The position numbers were made by a program, and so were the translations under genes. The notes under the pieces are model-generated. The model did no database searches. It had not been told where the DNA came from and saw only the letters and a program-made list of their open reading frames with translations. Shown piece by piece: positions 25,601 through 38,500 of a stretch of 64,000 nt of DNA; the stretch's first letter is position 1, and each line of letters starts with the position of its first letter. This stretch comes from Corynespora cassiicola (lineage: Eukaryota > Ascomycota > Dothideomycetes > Pleosporales > Corynesporascaceae), in the NCBI GenBank assembly GCA_022059125.1, contig JAEUWY010000020.1:2666001-2730000 (forward strand), given 5' to 3'.

Positions 25601-27236
25601 AAAAAGTTTATAAATAAATTACGTGTTTTAAACTTTTTAAATTTAAATAGTATTACAGTTTTTACGTATTTTAGCTTTATAAAAAATTTAAAATTATATT
25701 TAGTTTACTGTTAGAGTCTAGTAAAACTTTTAACTTAATTTTTAAATTTAGTTAATTAATTTATTTTTATATTTTAAAACTACGTTATTATTAGCGTTCT
25801 TCTAAATTTTAATTTTTTTTATTTAAATTATTATTTTTTTTTTAACTATTTATACGTTACAGGTAATTTATTTTACTATATAAATATTTTTATTAAATTT
25901 TTTTTTATATTTTTTAAAAGCTTTAGCTAATTTTTATATTTATTTGAAATTTTTATTAATTTCAAATTAAGTAAGTTTAAGTAGTATACTACTATTACTG
26001 TTTTTTTTAAACTTATAACTAGTATTACTTAAATAGTTTTTATAATTATATATTTTATAAAAGCTTTTTTTTTTTTTTTAAAATTAGATTTTTTAAATTT
26101 AACTTTTTTAAAAATACTTGTAGACTCTGCTTAAATACTTTTATTTTAATACTAAATATAATTAAAAGAATTTTTTGTTTTTTTGTTTCGCAGTAGTTCG
26201 CTATTATAAATAAATTTATTTATTATAATTTTTTATTTATTATCTGCGTTAGATTTATTATTTAAAATAATTTAGAATATATTCAGCTGTTAAATAACTT
26301 TATTTTTTAATTAATAGTTTTTTATAATATAGTCTGTTTTTCTATACGCGTAGTAAATTATAGCTTTATTTTTAAATTTATTATTATTTTTTTTATTATT
26401 TTTTTATTCTGCTTTTTAAATATTACTAAAAACTATTAGTTTGTTACTATAAGTGTTACGAGTAAAATATTTTACTTTATATTTAATTTATTTACTAGTA
26501 TTAGCATTATAGTACTTTCTGCTATAACTTAGTTTAATATATTATTAGTATTATAAATTTTAATTTTAGTATAATTTTATACGCAGTTCGTACCGTTTCT
26601 AATTAATATTAATAAACTTATTTATAAATTATTTAAGCGTTTTAAGTTAAGCTTTAAAATATATAAGTTTTTTTTAACATTAAATTTAAGTTTCTAACAG
26701 TATATTATTATAAGTGCTTTATTATTTTATTTTATAAAAATTAATAGTTATTAAAATTTATTACTATAGTTAGCAGCTAAAGCCTGTTATTTAAAATATT
26801 AAATATTTTATTTAGTAATTATACTTTTATTAGTAATTCTAAAAACTTATTTAATTTTTTTTTTAAATTTATTAAAATTTTTTATCTATTTATTAACGTC
26901 GTTGTTAGCTTTACTATTTTTATACTTAATAAAAGCTAGTTTAATTTATTAAAGTATTTTATTTTTTATATATATAGCTGTAAATATAACGCGTTTTTTT
27001 TTTTAAATATTTTTACTTTAAAAATTAAAAAATAAGTTAAGCTATAAAAGCTAGTTTTTAAACTTATTTCGCTTTTTATAATAAAAATTAAATATTACTA
27101 TTTTAATAAAATTATTATTTACTGTATTAAATTATATAATTATACTAATAGTAGTTTTAGTACTAATAGTATTATTAGTTAGAGTTAAAAGTGCGCGTAA
27201 TTCTAAAATAGTATTTATTTTAAAAAGTATTTATAA
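22632..27236 (-). pseudogene. RIP-damaged gag-pol of gypsy copy A (main part)
   Basis: Collinear with the intact element from about 61813 onward: integrase, RNase H, RT (about 23.7-24.6 kb), then protease and gag up to the LTR at 27237. It is more saturated with A/T than copy C; a gag relic (ttagagttaaaagtgcgcg) matches copy C near 21243. It has no usable reading frame. Confidence 0.8.
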
Positions 27237-27608
27237 TATTAAAACTGTGCTATAGACTATAAATAAAACTAAAAAATAAATAACTGCATAAATTAATTTT
27301 TAAAAATAAATATTAGTAAAATTATATAAGTAAAATAATATGCGATAAACTATATAAATCTCTGTATTAGTAATAGAGTATAATAAATTAATAGTTAATT
27401 CTAAATAATAAATTTACTAATAAAGTAAATATAATTATAAAGTATAATTATATAAACTATATATATATATATCTAAAGCTTTTTACTTAGTACTATTTAG
27501 TTACTTAGTACTGCTAAATAAACTAATTAACTAAATATATTACGTAACTAGCTATAGCGGTGCGACTCTGTCGGCCCCGTTATTAGCCTATATTTATAGC
27601 TTATAATA
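27237..27608 (-). repeat. 5' LTR of gypsy copy A
   Basis: About 372 bp, aligned with the LTRs of copy C and the intact copy. Its inner 3' part (gcggtgcgactctgtcggccccg) is almost unmutated. It is followed by ttgac, the right target duplication. Confidence 0.88.
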
Positions 27609-27613
27609 TTGAC

Positions 27614-30538
27614 TATATTTAAAAAAATATTTTTTTTATTAGTATTTTTATAGTTTTTAAAAAAATCTAGTTTAATAAAACTTGCTTTTTTTAGTATATA
27701 CTTATTATAAATAATATTTATTATATAGTTTTTTAGGTTTTTATTTTATATAATTAATAGTTGTTTTATAAACTGTCTAAATAATATAATTTTTTTAGTA
27801 ATTTTAAATATTATAAACTAGTATTTTTGTATATTTTTATTTTTTAAAACTTTAGTTTTATATAAAATAATTAACTAGTTTACTACTTAATTTAACAGAT
27901 AAACACTAAATAGTAGTAATTTATATCTATTTATATTAAAGTTTACTTCAAAATATAGTGCTACATTAACTAGTTAAAAAATTTTTTTAGTATTTAAGTA
28001 AAGCTAAACTTAATTTAGTTTATGCTATATTTTATTGTATTAAATAAGCTTTTTAAAGCTAATATTACTGCTTAATATTACTGCTCTCTATATACTAGCT
28101 AACAAACTAGCTATTTAATTATTTATTTTTAAAAGTAGTAGTTAGTATAAAAAATTTATAAATTTATAGTAAAAGTTATAGTAGATTTAGTAGTAGTTAA
28201 GCTGCGTTACTTACTTTTTATTATTTTAATAAATAATATATTTAGTTACTATAGATACTATATTTATTATAATATAATTATATTACTTTTAAGTAAAAGT
28301 AGTAAAAAGTAATTAAAATAAATAATAGCTTTTTTTAAATATTATAATAAGCTAAGTATTTAATTCGCGTTTAGTCTATCTACTAAAATATTTTATTTTT
28401 AATCTATTTATACTAGTAATAATTATATTAATTAATAGTATCTAGAACGCTAGAGTTTTACATAAAATTATTAGTTAATTAGTAGCTTTTTTAGGCGATT
28501 TAAATTTTATTAAAATTAGTTTTAGTTATTTTAGTGTTACTGCTTATTAAAAAACTAATTTAATAGTTAAATTAGTTTAAAGTAGTATATTTAGTTAAGT
28601 AATAATAAAAGTAAAATTAGTAAATTAATTTTATTATTTATAGTTTTTTTATAGCTGTAGTACTATTAGACTAATATTACTTTTAATTAAATTATTACTA
28701 AGTTAATTATTAGAGCGTTTACTTTAAAGTTTTTTACTAATTTTAAATTTATTTTTTTAGCTACTATCTATTTATTATATTTACTACTTTATTCTTTTTA
28801 TTTAATTATATATTAGTTTACTAGCGTTTAATTGCGTTTAATATAAATAGTTTATTTTTTAAATAGCTTTTTAACTTTATATTAGTTAGTATACTCGCTT
28901 TCTACTAGTTTTAGTTAGTTTATTATTAGTTTATTAAATAAATTATTAAAAAAGTATAGTTTAAAGTACTTTACAAATATAACTAAATAGATTTTTTAAA
29001 TTACTAGTAGGCTTAGTTCCGCTATATTATTTTTAATTACTTACTTTATATACTAAAAGCTGTCATATTACTAATTTAATTTATAGTATTTTATTAGTAA
29101 AGTGTATTTTTTATACAGTTTAATATGCACTAAATCGTCTAGTTTAAGTTTTAATAGCTTAGAGTATTTATTATATTATATTTTTATTTAGATTACTGTA
29201 TATACTAGTGTATTTTTCGCTTATATTTTATAAATTAATTATTTTTTAATTAAGCTAATTATAGATTTATTTATTAGTAGTTTTTTTAATATATTAAATC
29301 TGTACAGCACTTAGTTAAAACTTAAATTTATTAAAATATTTAAACTATTATTTATTATTTATTATACTACTAAAAGTATATTAACTTATTTTTATTTACT
29401 TATAGTTAAGTGATATCTAATAGCTATTTTAAAAGTTTAAATAAATTTTTCTAATTGTCTGTCTGTTTAGAAATAGTAAATAATTAATAAAAGTAATTTA
29501 GTATTTAATTTTTTTATATACTTTTCTATAGATTATTTATAAATTTTTAATTATAATTTAAAATAATTACGCTAAAAATTCTCTAATTAGTTAGTTTATA
29601 AAATATTAGTTTAGCCTATTTCTCTGCTAACTAATTTTTTTTAATTTAATATAAAAGTAATTTTTTTAGTAAATTTATTTAGTAATTATAGAAACTAAAT
29701 TAAAATTTTAGTTCTCTAGTATTTTAGCGAAGTTTATTATAATAGTATAAAATAGTAAAACTAGTAGTAATATATTTAATTAAATCTATACTAGCAGTAG
29801 TAATATATATATAATTTAAATAATTTAAATAGTTTATATATATAGAAGTTTAGTTAAATCGCGTAATAGGCGCTATAAAATTTTATATAAAATTACTTAT
29901 TATAAAATAAATAAAATATATTTTTTTATAATGCTTTAGATATTACTAGTTTTATTTATTTATTATATTTATTAATTAGATATAGTAATTAATTTTTTAG
30001 TACGTAGAGAATTAGTAAATTTTTTAACTTTATATCTAGGCTGTAGAGTTCTGATATAGCTAGTATATTAGTTTAGTATTTATTTTATTTATATATTTAT
30101 ATCAGTTAGTTATAAAATATTTCGTCTATATTAACTATTATTAAATTATATTTATAATAGCTATTAACTTTAATTGAGTTACTTTTAGTAAACTCTATTA
30201 GTATATTAAATTAATTTACTAACTTATTATTTTTAATATTTTAGAGCTTAAATAAAATATTTAAAATAATATATTATTATAAAACTTTAAACGTAGTTAT
30301 ACTCTATAAAAATCTATTATAGTCTATAACTAGTTTTAAGAGGTTATTAAAGTTATATATAATTTAGTATAAACTTTCTAATTACTGTACAGTTTTTTAT
30401 TAGGAATTTATTTTAATACTATTTTATAGTTTATTAAAATAAAAATAATTAACTTTTGTCTGTATTCGCGCATCTGCTTAAAATAATTTTATATTATTTA
30501 AACTATAGTTTTTATATTTAAACTATTTACTTTCTATA
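27614..30538. other. AT-saturated relic DNA, unassigned
   Basis: About 2.9 kb of AT-rich, stop-filled sequence right of copy A. No LTR, inverted terminus, polymerase motif or gene was recognised. It may be continuous with 32634-35190, since the Tc1-like element between them inserted at a TA. Confidence 0.45.
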
Positions 30539-30540
30539 TA

Positions 30541-32631
30541 CAAAGAGGTGATATTAAAAAAGCGTAATAGAAAAAAGCGTACTTTTTAAACGTGTATAAC
30601 TTTTTATATAAACTAGCTATTTGAAAAAAAAAAACAGTTTTAAAGATATTTACTAGCGCTACATATAAAAAAAAAAAATTATTTATATAATATCTTTAGC
30701 TTTTAAAAAAGCTCTAAAGTTATACTAAAAAAAAATATAAATTTAAACACGCTGTAATTTTTTACTTAAAAAAATATCAAAACTTTTTATTTTACGCTAA
30801 CTAAATTTAGTTTAGTATATATTATATAAGTAAAAAACTAGAGCTAAGTTTTTAATTTAATATTAAAAAAATAAAGTTTAAAAAATAAAGTTTTGCTTAT
30901 ATAAGCACTAATTATATTATAATAAACTAGTTAAATTAGTATATAAATAAATATTTTAGAAATAGAAATCAGAGTTATTATTTTCTCTAAATAAAAATAA
31001 GATAGAACTTTAATTTTCAGAATATAAAAGAAAAGTTAATTTTTTATTAAAAGCTAATATATCTATTAAAAATATATCTTTTATTTTAAATAAATTTATA
31101 AATAGTATATATTATACTATATAACGTTTTAATTAAAAAAAAAACTTTTTAATAGTTTAAAAAAAGATAGAAATTAGAATAAAATCAAACTATTAAAAAA
31201 AAAAAAAATTATTAATAAAAATTTAATTAAAAGCTATAAAAAAACGAAAAAAAAATTTACTTAGAAATAATTTAAATATATCTAAAAAAAGTTTATAAAG
31301 ATTTTTTTTAAAAAAAAATACAGTATAAATATTGCTAGTAAAAAATCTTTTTTAAATAAAAAAAAGTAAAAATAAAACTAGAATATACTAAAAAAAATTT
31401 AAAAAATATAGAAAATATAAATTTAAATAAAATTATATTTTCTAATAAGTTAGTAATAGAAAAAGGTCTAGATTCTAGACAGAATATATAAAAAAAAAGA
31501 AATAGAAGAGTAGAAGCTGAATTAGCTTCTATAAAACTAAATTATAAATAAAAAAAAATTAAAAAAATTAAAATTAACTAAAAATTGATTATAATTTTTT
31601 AATTTAATTACTTTTTAAAAATATTTAATCCTAATTAAATTATAGCTTAAAATATTATTATATTAGTATAGAGAGCTATTCAGATAGAAAAAAAATCAGA
31701 ATTAGTATTTATTGAAATATCTAATTCGAAAAATAACTTTAATAATATAGATTATATATAAAAAGTATTAAAATTTATTATTAAAAAATAAATAAAACCC
31801 GGTTAGTTTATATATCTTTTTTTTATTTTTAAAATTAAAATAAATATATTTAATTAATATATTTATAAAAAAGTTTAATTTTAAAATTAAAATTAATAGT
31901 AACTAGTTTGTAGACTGGAAATTTTAAGAAAATAATTTAAAAATCTATACAGCTAAACCAGTTTTAAATTAATTTCAAAAAAATTAAATTAATTTTTTTT
32001 AATATCCTCTTTATAGCTCAGATTTAGCTCCTATTAAAAATATCTAGGCTATATTAAAAAATACTTTAAATAAACAAAGAACTAATTTATTAGGCAAAGG
32101 AAATAATATTAAAAGTATTAATTTATTTAAAACAGCTATAATTAAAGAGTGGAATTTAATTCCACAGGAAATAATAGATAATTATATATTATTTTTATCT
32201 ATGCGTTATAAAGCAGTTATAGACGCTAAAGAATATTATACTAAGTATTAACAATTTATTATTAATTTCTTTATTTTAATTTTTTTATTTTTTTTTAATT
32301 TTCTAAATTTCTAATTTTTTAGAGAAGAAACTTATACTATTCTTTTTTGTAAAATTAAATATTATAAATAGCTTTAATATAAAAAAAAAAAAACTAAAAA
32401 TTATACGCTAGAAAAAAAGTTACAGCGTATTTAAATTTATATTTTTTTTAGTATAACTTTAGAGCTTTTTTAAAAGCTAAAGATATTATATAAATAATTT
32501 TTTTTTATATGTAGCGCTAGTAAATATCTTGAAAACTGTTTTTTTTTTTAAATAGCTAGTTTATATAAAAAGTTATACACGTTTAAAAAGTACGATTTTT
32601 TCTATTACGCTTTTTTAATGTTACCTCTCTG
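30541..32631 (+). mobile_element. Tc1/mariner-like transposon, copy 2 (related subfamily)
   Basis: The element is 2091 bp. The left end is caaagaggtgatattaaaa and the right end is the complementary ttttaatgttacctctctg, with TA at 30539-30540 and 32632-32633. The inner terminal sequence (aagcgtaatagaaaaa and cgtgtataac) differs from copies 1 and 3, so this is a separate subfamily. A transposase relic is collinear with copy 1: TAATAAGTTAGTAATAGAAA (the DKSVIE region), AACCAGTTTTAAA (KPVLK) and the C-terminal part. It is more mutated than copy 1, and the first intron donor is lost. Confidence 0.85.
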
Positions 32632-32633
32632 TA

Positions 32634-35190
32634 ATACACGAAGAGTACTATACTAGAATATAATAACTGAAAAATATATAGAATCTGTATTTTAAAGTAA
32701 TTAGAAAAATCTAAAAGTAAAAACTAGTATTTTATAAGCATTAACTAAGAGGCGAATATAAAATAATAAGTTTTAGGTTATACTCTGTATATTTTAACTA
32801 TACTAAAATAAAAAGCTAAAAAATACAGACAGTACTTAGCTTTTTATAGTAACTAGTTAAAAATAAAATAAATAAAAGTAAAATAAAGTAAAAAAAAAAG
32901 TACTATAGTAAAACAGTATTTTGGTTTAAATTATTATATTACTTTTTTTTAAAGGTCTGTATTAGAGTAATAAAATATAATTTAAAAATTTTAATTAGCT
33001 TTTTAAGTAGTTAATTTCTACTAAAAATTAGTTTATTTTAAGTTTTTTCTGCTATTTTAATTTTAGCTTTTTTATTCTTTTAGTAGTACTGCGTATATTT
33101 ACTTTATTTTATATATAAAACAGTATTAATTTTAAATTTTTTTAATAGTTTAAACTAAAATTGTAATAATTGTATTAAATTAAAAATTTAAAATATATAA
33201 AAAAAAACTAATAAGTTTAAAATTTTTAGTTAAAAGTAGGTTAGTTAGCAGTTAACTTATTAGCGTTTTATTTTATTTATAATATTTTTTTTAATAGAAA
33301 AATTATTTTTAAAAGTTATTATAAAATTTTCATTATTAGCTGCAGTTTTTATTTATATTTAAAACTTTTTAAAAAGTTTAAACTTATTAAAATATTTTTT
33401 ATAAAACTATCGCACGCGTTTAAAAATATTAATAAAATTACTAATAAAATAAAAAATAAAATTATTATTATAATTTATTTAGCTAGTATAATAGAACAGT
33501 TTACCGCAGTTAAGTTAGCTAATAATAATTAATTTAACTTTTTATTTTAATAAACTATTTATTTTTACCAAAAGTTTTAGTTTTAAATATTATTTTAGTA
33601 ATAAAATATTAAAAGTTTTATATAAACAGCTAGTATAAAATACTAAATAGACTTTTATATAGAAAAGTAAATTAACTTAATAAAAGTATTTTTTTATACT
33701 AGTAATTTAGTAGAGTTTATATATTTATTAATCTAACTTAAAATTTAGTTAAAAATTTTTAAATTTTTTAAATATTATATATATTAAAGTATTAATTTTA
33801 AAGTTAGAGTCGCGACGCTTTTTATCAGTTTAAACTTTTTAACTGTTTTAAATTTTAGTTAAGTTTTTTTTTACGCGTAGTTATATTTATTAAACAGCTT
33901 TATAATACTCGCGATAATAATTAAAAATATATTTAAATAAAGTATTTTTAAGTAAGTTATAGGCGTTTTTAACTTACGTGTACTATTTTTAATAATAATA
34001 AAATTTATATTTAAATTTAATTTTATAAAGTAAAAAGTCTGTAGAATTATAAAAAAAAATAGTTTAAATATAATTTATATATAATAGCAGATTAAACTAA
34101 TTATTTTAAAAGTAATTAATAAAAAGTTATAAGCAGGTAGCAAAATATTAGTTTATAATTTTAGTATTACTATTAGTTTATAAATAGTAAACTGTAAATT
34201 TTTTAAATTAAATATTTATAAATTTATAAAGCTTATTAGTAAAATAAAAAATAAATAAAAAATTTTAGTTAGAAATAATATTTTTAAAAGCGCTGTAGAT
34301 ACGTTAATTATATTTATAGTATATATTAATAGTATTTTTAGTAGTAGCAGTTTTATAATATAGTAGTAAAAAAATACGTTTACTAAATTTACAGACTATA
34401 ATAAAAATATTATTATAATTTTTTTAATTAAATAGAAAATTTAAAAAGTTTATAAAAACGTTACGCTATATATATTTAGAAATAAATAATAAATAAAACA
34501 GACTTAAAGTTTTATTTTTTAGAATATAATTCTGTTAGTATTTTTAACAGTTATATATATATTAAATAATATTTTAAAATAAATTAGGCTAAAAATACAG
34601 CTTACGTCTTATTTTATTAATTTTACTAATTTTTAAATATATAATTATAACTACAGCGTAGATAGACTAAATAAAATATATTTAAAAAAAATTTACTTTA
34701 AATACTACTAGCTTTTTTTTTTAAAAAAAGTAGTTTTAAAAAAATTAAATTATACTTACTTTTTAGACGCTTTTAGGCTTTTTCTTTTACATATTAAGTA
34801 ATTTAGTAGTTTAATTAGTAATTAATAAATAATCTAATAGGTAGTATAAATATTATTCTAAATTTTAACTTAATAATAAAAAATTAAAAAAAGGTTTAAA
34901 AACTGTAATTAAAAAATTATTATTTTTATAAATAAATTAATTACTATATAAAAAAACTTTAGTATAAATAGTATTATTTCTATTATTTAAATATAAAGTT
35001 TTTTTTACTTTTATAATAAAGTATTAGCTACTATATTTACAGAGCTAAATTAGTAAATAATTTTATAATATACTTTTATAAATTTATTAATTTACTAAAC
35101 TTATTTTGATAACAGCAGCTGTTTTATACTAAAATATTCTAGTATATAATAATTAATTAGAATTTTAAAAAAATAGTATAAGCTAATTAG
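32634..35190. other. AT-saturated relic DNA, unassigned
   Basis: About 2.6 kb without recognisable genes or element ends, up to the start of the copy E LTR. The few G/C-containing islands (gagtcgcgacgc near 33808, gcgagttat-like stretches) do not form a motif known to me. Confidence 0.45.
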
Positions 35191-35560
35191 TATTATAAGC
35201 TATAAATGTAGACTAATAACAGAGCCGACAGAGTCGCACTAATATAGCTAGTTATATAATATATTTAGTTAATTAGTCTGCTTAGCAGTACTAAGGAACT
35301 AAATAGTACTAAATAAAAAGTTTTAGACATATATATATAGTTTATATAATTCTATTTTATAATTATATTTAATTTATTAGTAAATTTATTATTTAGAATT
35401 AATTATTAATTTATTATATTTTATTGCTTACACGGAGACCTGTATAGTATATTATATATTATTTTACTTATATAACTTTACTAGTATTTATTTTTAAAAA
35501 TTAAAATAAGCAGCTATTTACTTTTTAGTTTTACTTATAGCTTATAGTATAGTTTTAATA
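35191..35560 (+). repeat. 5' LTR of gypsy copy E
   Basis: About 370 bp. It is the reverse complement match of the common LTR: tattataagctataaatgta (from TGTTATGAGCC) through cacggagacctgtatag to the agttttaata end. An unmutated patch, acagagccgacagagtcgc, is retained. Confidence 0.85.
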
Positions 35561-38500
35561 TTATAAATATTTTTTAAAATAAGTACTACTTTAGAATTAC
35601 GCGTACTTTTAACTTTAACTAATAGTACTATTAGTACTAAAACTACTATAAGTATAATTATATAATTTAATATAGCAGATAAAAATTTTATTAAAATAGT
35701 AATATCTAATTTTTATTATAAAAAATAAAATAAGTTTAAAAATTAGCTTTTACAGCTTAACTTATTTTTTAATTTTTAAAATAAAAATATTAAAAAAAAA
35801 AAAACGCGTTATATTTACAGCCACGTATATAAAAAATAAAAAATTTTAATAAATTAAACTAGTTTTTATTAAGTATAAAAATAGTAAAACTAATAACAAC
35901 GTTAATAAATAAATAAAAAATTTTAATAAATTTAAAAAAAAATTAAATAAATTTTTAGAATTACTAATAAAAATATAATTACTAAATAAAATATTTAATA
36001 TTTTAAATAACAGGCTTTAGCTGCTAACTACGCTAATAAATTCTAGTAACTATTAATTTTTATAAAATAGAATAATAAAATATTTATAATAATATACTGC
36101 TAAAAACTTAAATTTAATATTAAAAAAAAACTTATATATTTTAGAGCTTAACTTAAAACGCTTAAATAATTTATAAATAAGTTTATTAATATTAATTAAA
36201 AACTGTATAAACTGCGTATAAAATTATACTAAACCTAAAACTTATAATACTAATAACGTACTAAACTAAGTTATAGTAAAAAATATTATAATATTAATAC
36301 TAGTAAATAAGTTAAACGTAAGATAACGTATTTTACTTATAATATTTATAGTAATAAACTAATAGTTTTTAGTAATATCTAAAAAGCAGAATAAAAAAAT
36401 AATAATAAAATTTTTTTTTTTTTAAAAATAAAGCTATAACTTGCTACGCGTGTAGAAAAACAAACTATATTATAAAAAATTTTTAATTAAAAAATAAAAT
36501 TATTTAATAGCTAAATATATTATAAACTATTTTAGACGACGAATCTAACGCAGATAATAAATAAAAAATTATTATAAATAAATTTTATAAAATAAATTTT
36601 ATTTATAATAGCGAACTACTGCGACACAGAAAAATAAAAAAAAATTTTAATTATATTTAGTATTAAAATAAAAGTATTTAAATAAAGCTTAAAAGTATTT
36701 TTAAAAAAGTTAAGTTTAAAAAACTTAGTTTTTAAAAAAAAAAAGTTTTTTATAAAATATATAATTATAAAAACTATTTATATAATATTAGTTATAAGTT
36801 TAAAAAAAACAGCGATTGCAGTATACTATTTAAACTTACTTAATTTAGAGTTAATAAAAATTTTAAATAAATATAAAAATTAGCTAAATTTTTTAAAAAA
36901 TATAGAAAAAATTTAATAAAAACGCCTATATAGTAAAAAAAATTACTTATATTATATAAACGCTTAAAGAAATACTATAATTTAAATAAAAAAAACTAAA
37001 ATTTAAAGAAACGCTAATAACAACGTAGCTTTAAAATATAAAAATTAATTAACTAAAAAAATTTAGAAATTAGACTAGAAGTTTTACTAAACTTTAACAG
37101 TAAACTAAATATAGTTTTAAATTTTTTATAAAGCTAAAATATATAAAAACTGTAATACTATTTAAATTTAAAAAATTTAAAACACGTAATTTACTTATAG
37201 ACTTTTTATTAAAAAAACTAATATTAAATTTACTATTTAGATAAAATAGCTGTAAACTAGTTTTTATTTAAACTATATAAATATAAATATTAATAGTTTA
37301 ACTACGAAACGTACGTGTATAATATTTATTTATAAAATAAATAATAATTATAATATTTATTTATAAAATAAATAATAATTATAATATTTTTTTTAGAATA
37401 AATAATGCTGAAAAACTTATAATAAATATACTAGTTAATAAAAAATATATATAGAATTTTTAGTAAATATGTCTACACAAAAATTATAAATATTATTAAA
37501 ATAAAAAATATTTATATAAATTTAGTAATAAGTTTTTTTTAAAACAGCATTTAACGCTTAGAATTAATTTAAAATATTATATACTACTAACTTAAAAAAC
37601 TTAGTTAAGCTATTTATTAAGCTTAATAAATACTAAATAAAAATATTATTAGATATAAAAGTTTAGTGTAACTATTTTTTACAGTAGACTGTAAAGTATA
37701 GTAAAATAAAAATATATACTTATAAATAACTTTATTTTTTTTATATAGTAACTAAAAGAAAAATACTAAAAAAAGTATTAATAAATTAAAAAGCTATAAT
37801 TATTATAAACATCTAAAAATACTAAAAAAAGATTTTTTTGAATATTATAGATACGGCTATTTATAATATTATTTTAAAACATTTATAGTTTAGAAGGTAC
37901 AACTTATATATTAATTAGATAAAAAAAAGCTTTTATTTATAAAATATAATTACGCTATTATATTAGAATCTATATATTAGTAGTATTTAATAGTAAATAA
38001 AATTATACTAAATAATATAGATAGTAAAAAATTAACTAAAACGTTTTTAAAAAAAAAAGTTAACTTTACTAAATCTGATAGAAAGCTACTAAATAAAGAA
38101 ATAAAAGTTTTAAAAATAACTTGCGTAATTTTTATAATTTTTAAAAAATATAGTAAATAAAAATTATTTTTTTAAAAATAAATAAATAACAGAGTATTAT
38201 TTAAGTATTAGTTTTAAAACTGTAAAATAGCTCTATAAAAAAAATTTTAATTTTTAAGCTTATCTATAGTTTAATAAAAAAAAATTTATATTATTATAAA
38301 TATATTTTAATAAAAATTTTAAAAAAAAATTTATATGCGAATTAACGTTAGAAACAAAATATCTAATTATATTTATTTTTAAAAAAGATAGATTTTTACA
38401 GTTATATATAAATTTTAAAAAATTTAATAATATTATAATTTAAAATAGATATTTACTACTAAATATTTAAAAACTTAAAAATAAGCTATTTAAAATATAA

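Larger units (their letters stand above)
5000..27608 (-). mobile_element. gypsy/chromovirus copy A (RIP-damaged, with nested insertions)
   Basis: This Ty3/gypsy element is on the minus strand. It is bounded by two LTRs of the same family as the intact copy at 60050 and by a 5-bp target duplication: ttaac at 4995-4999 and ttgac at 27609-27613, differing by one G-to-A change. Its own sequence is split into 5000-6617, 8748-8858 and 22632-27608. The gaps hold a Tc1-like element (6620-8745) and gypsy copy B (8859-22631), which itself contains copy C. Internal sequence is collinear with the intact element: antisense ORF region, chromodomain and integrase, RT, then gag towards 27.2 kb. It carries frequent TAA/TAG stops, so no function remains. 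Confidence 0.88.
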
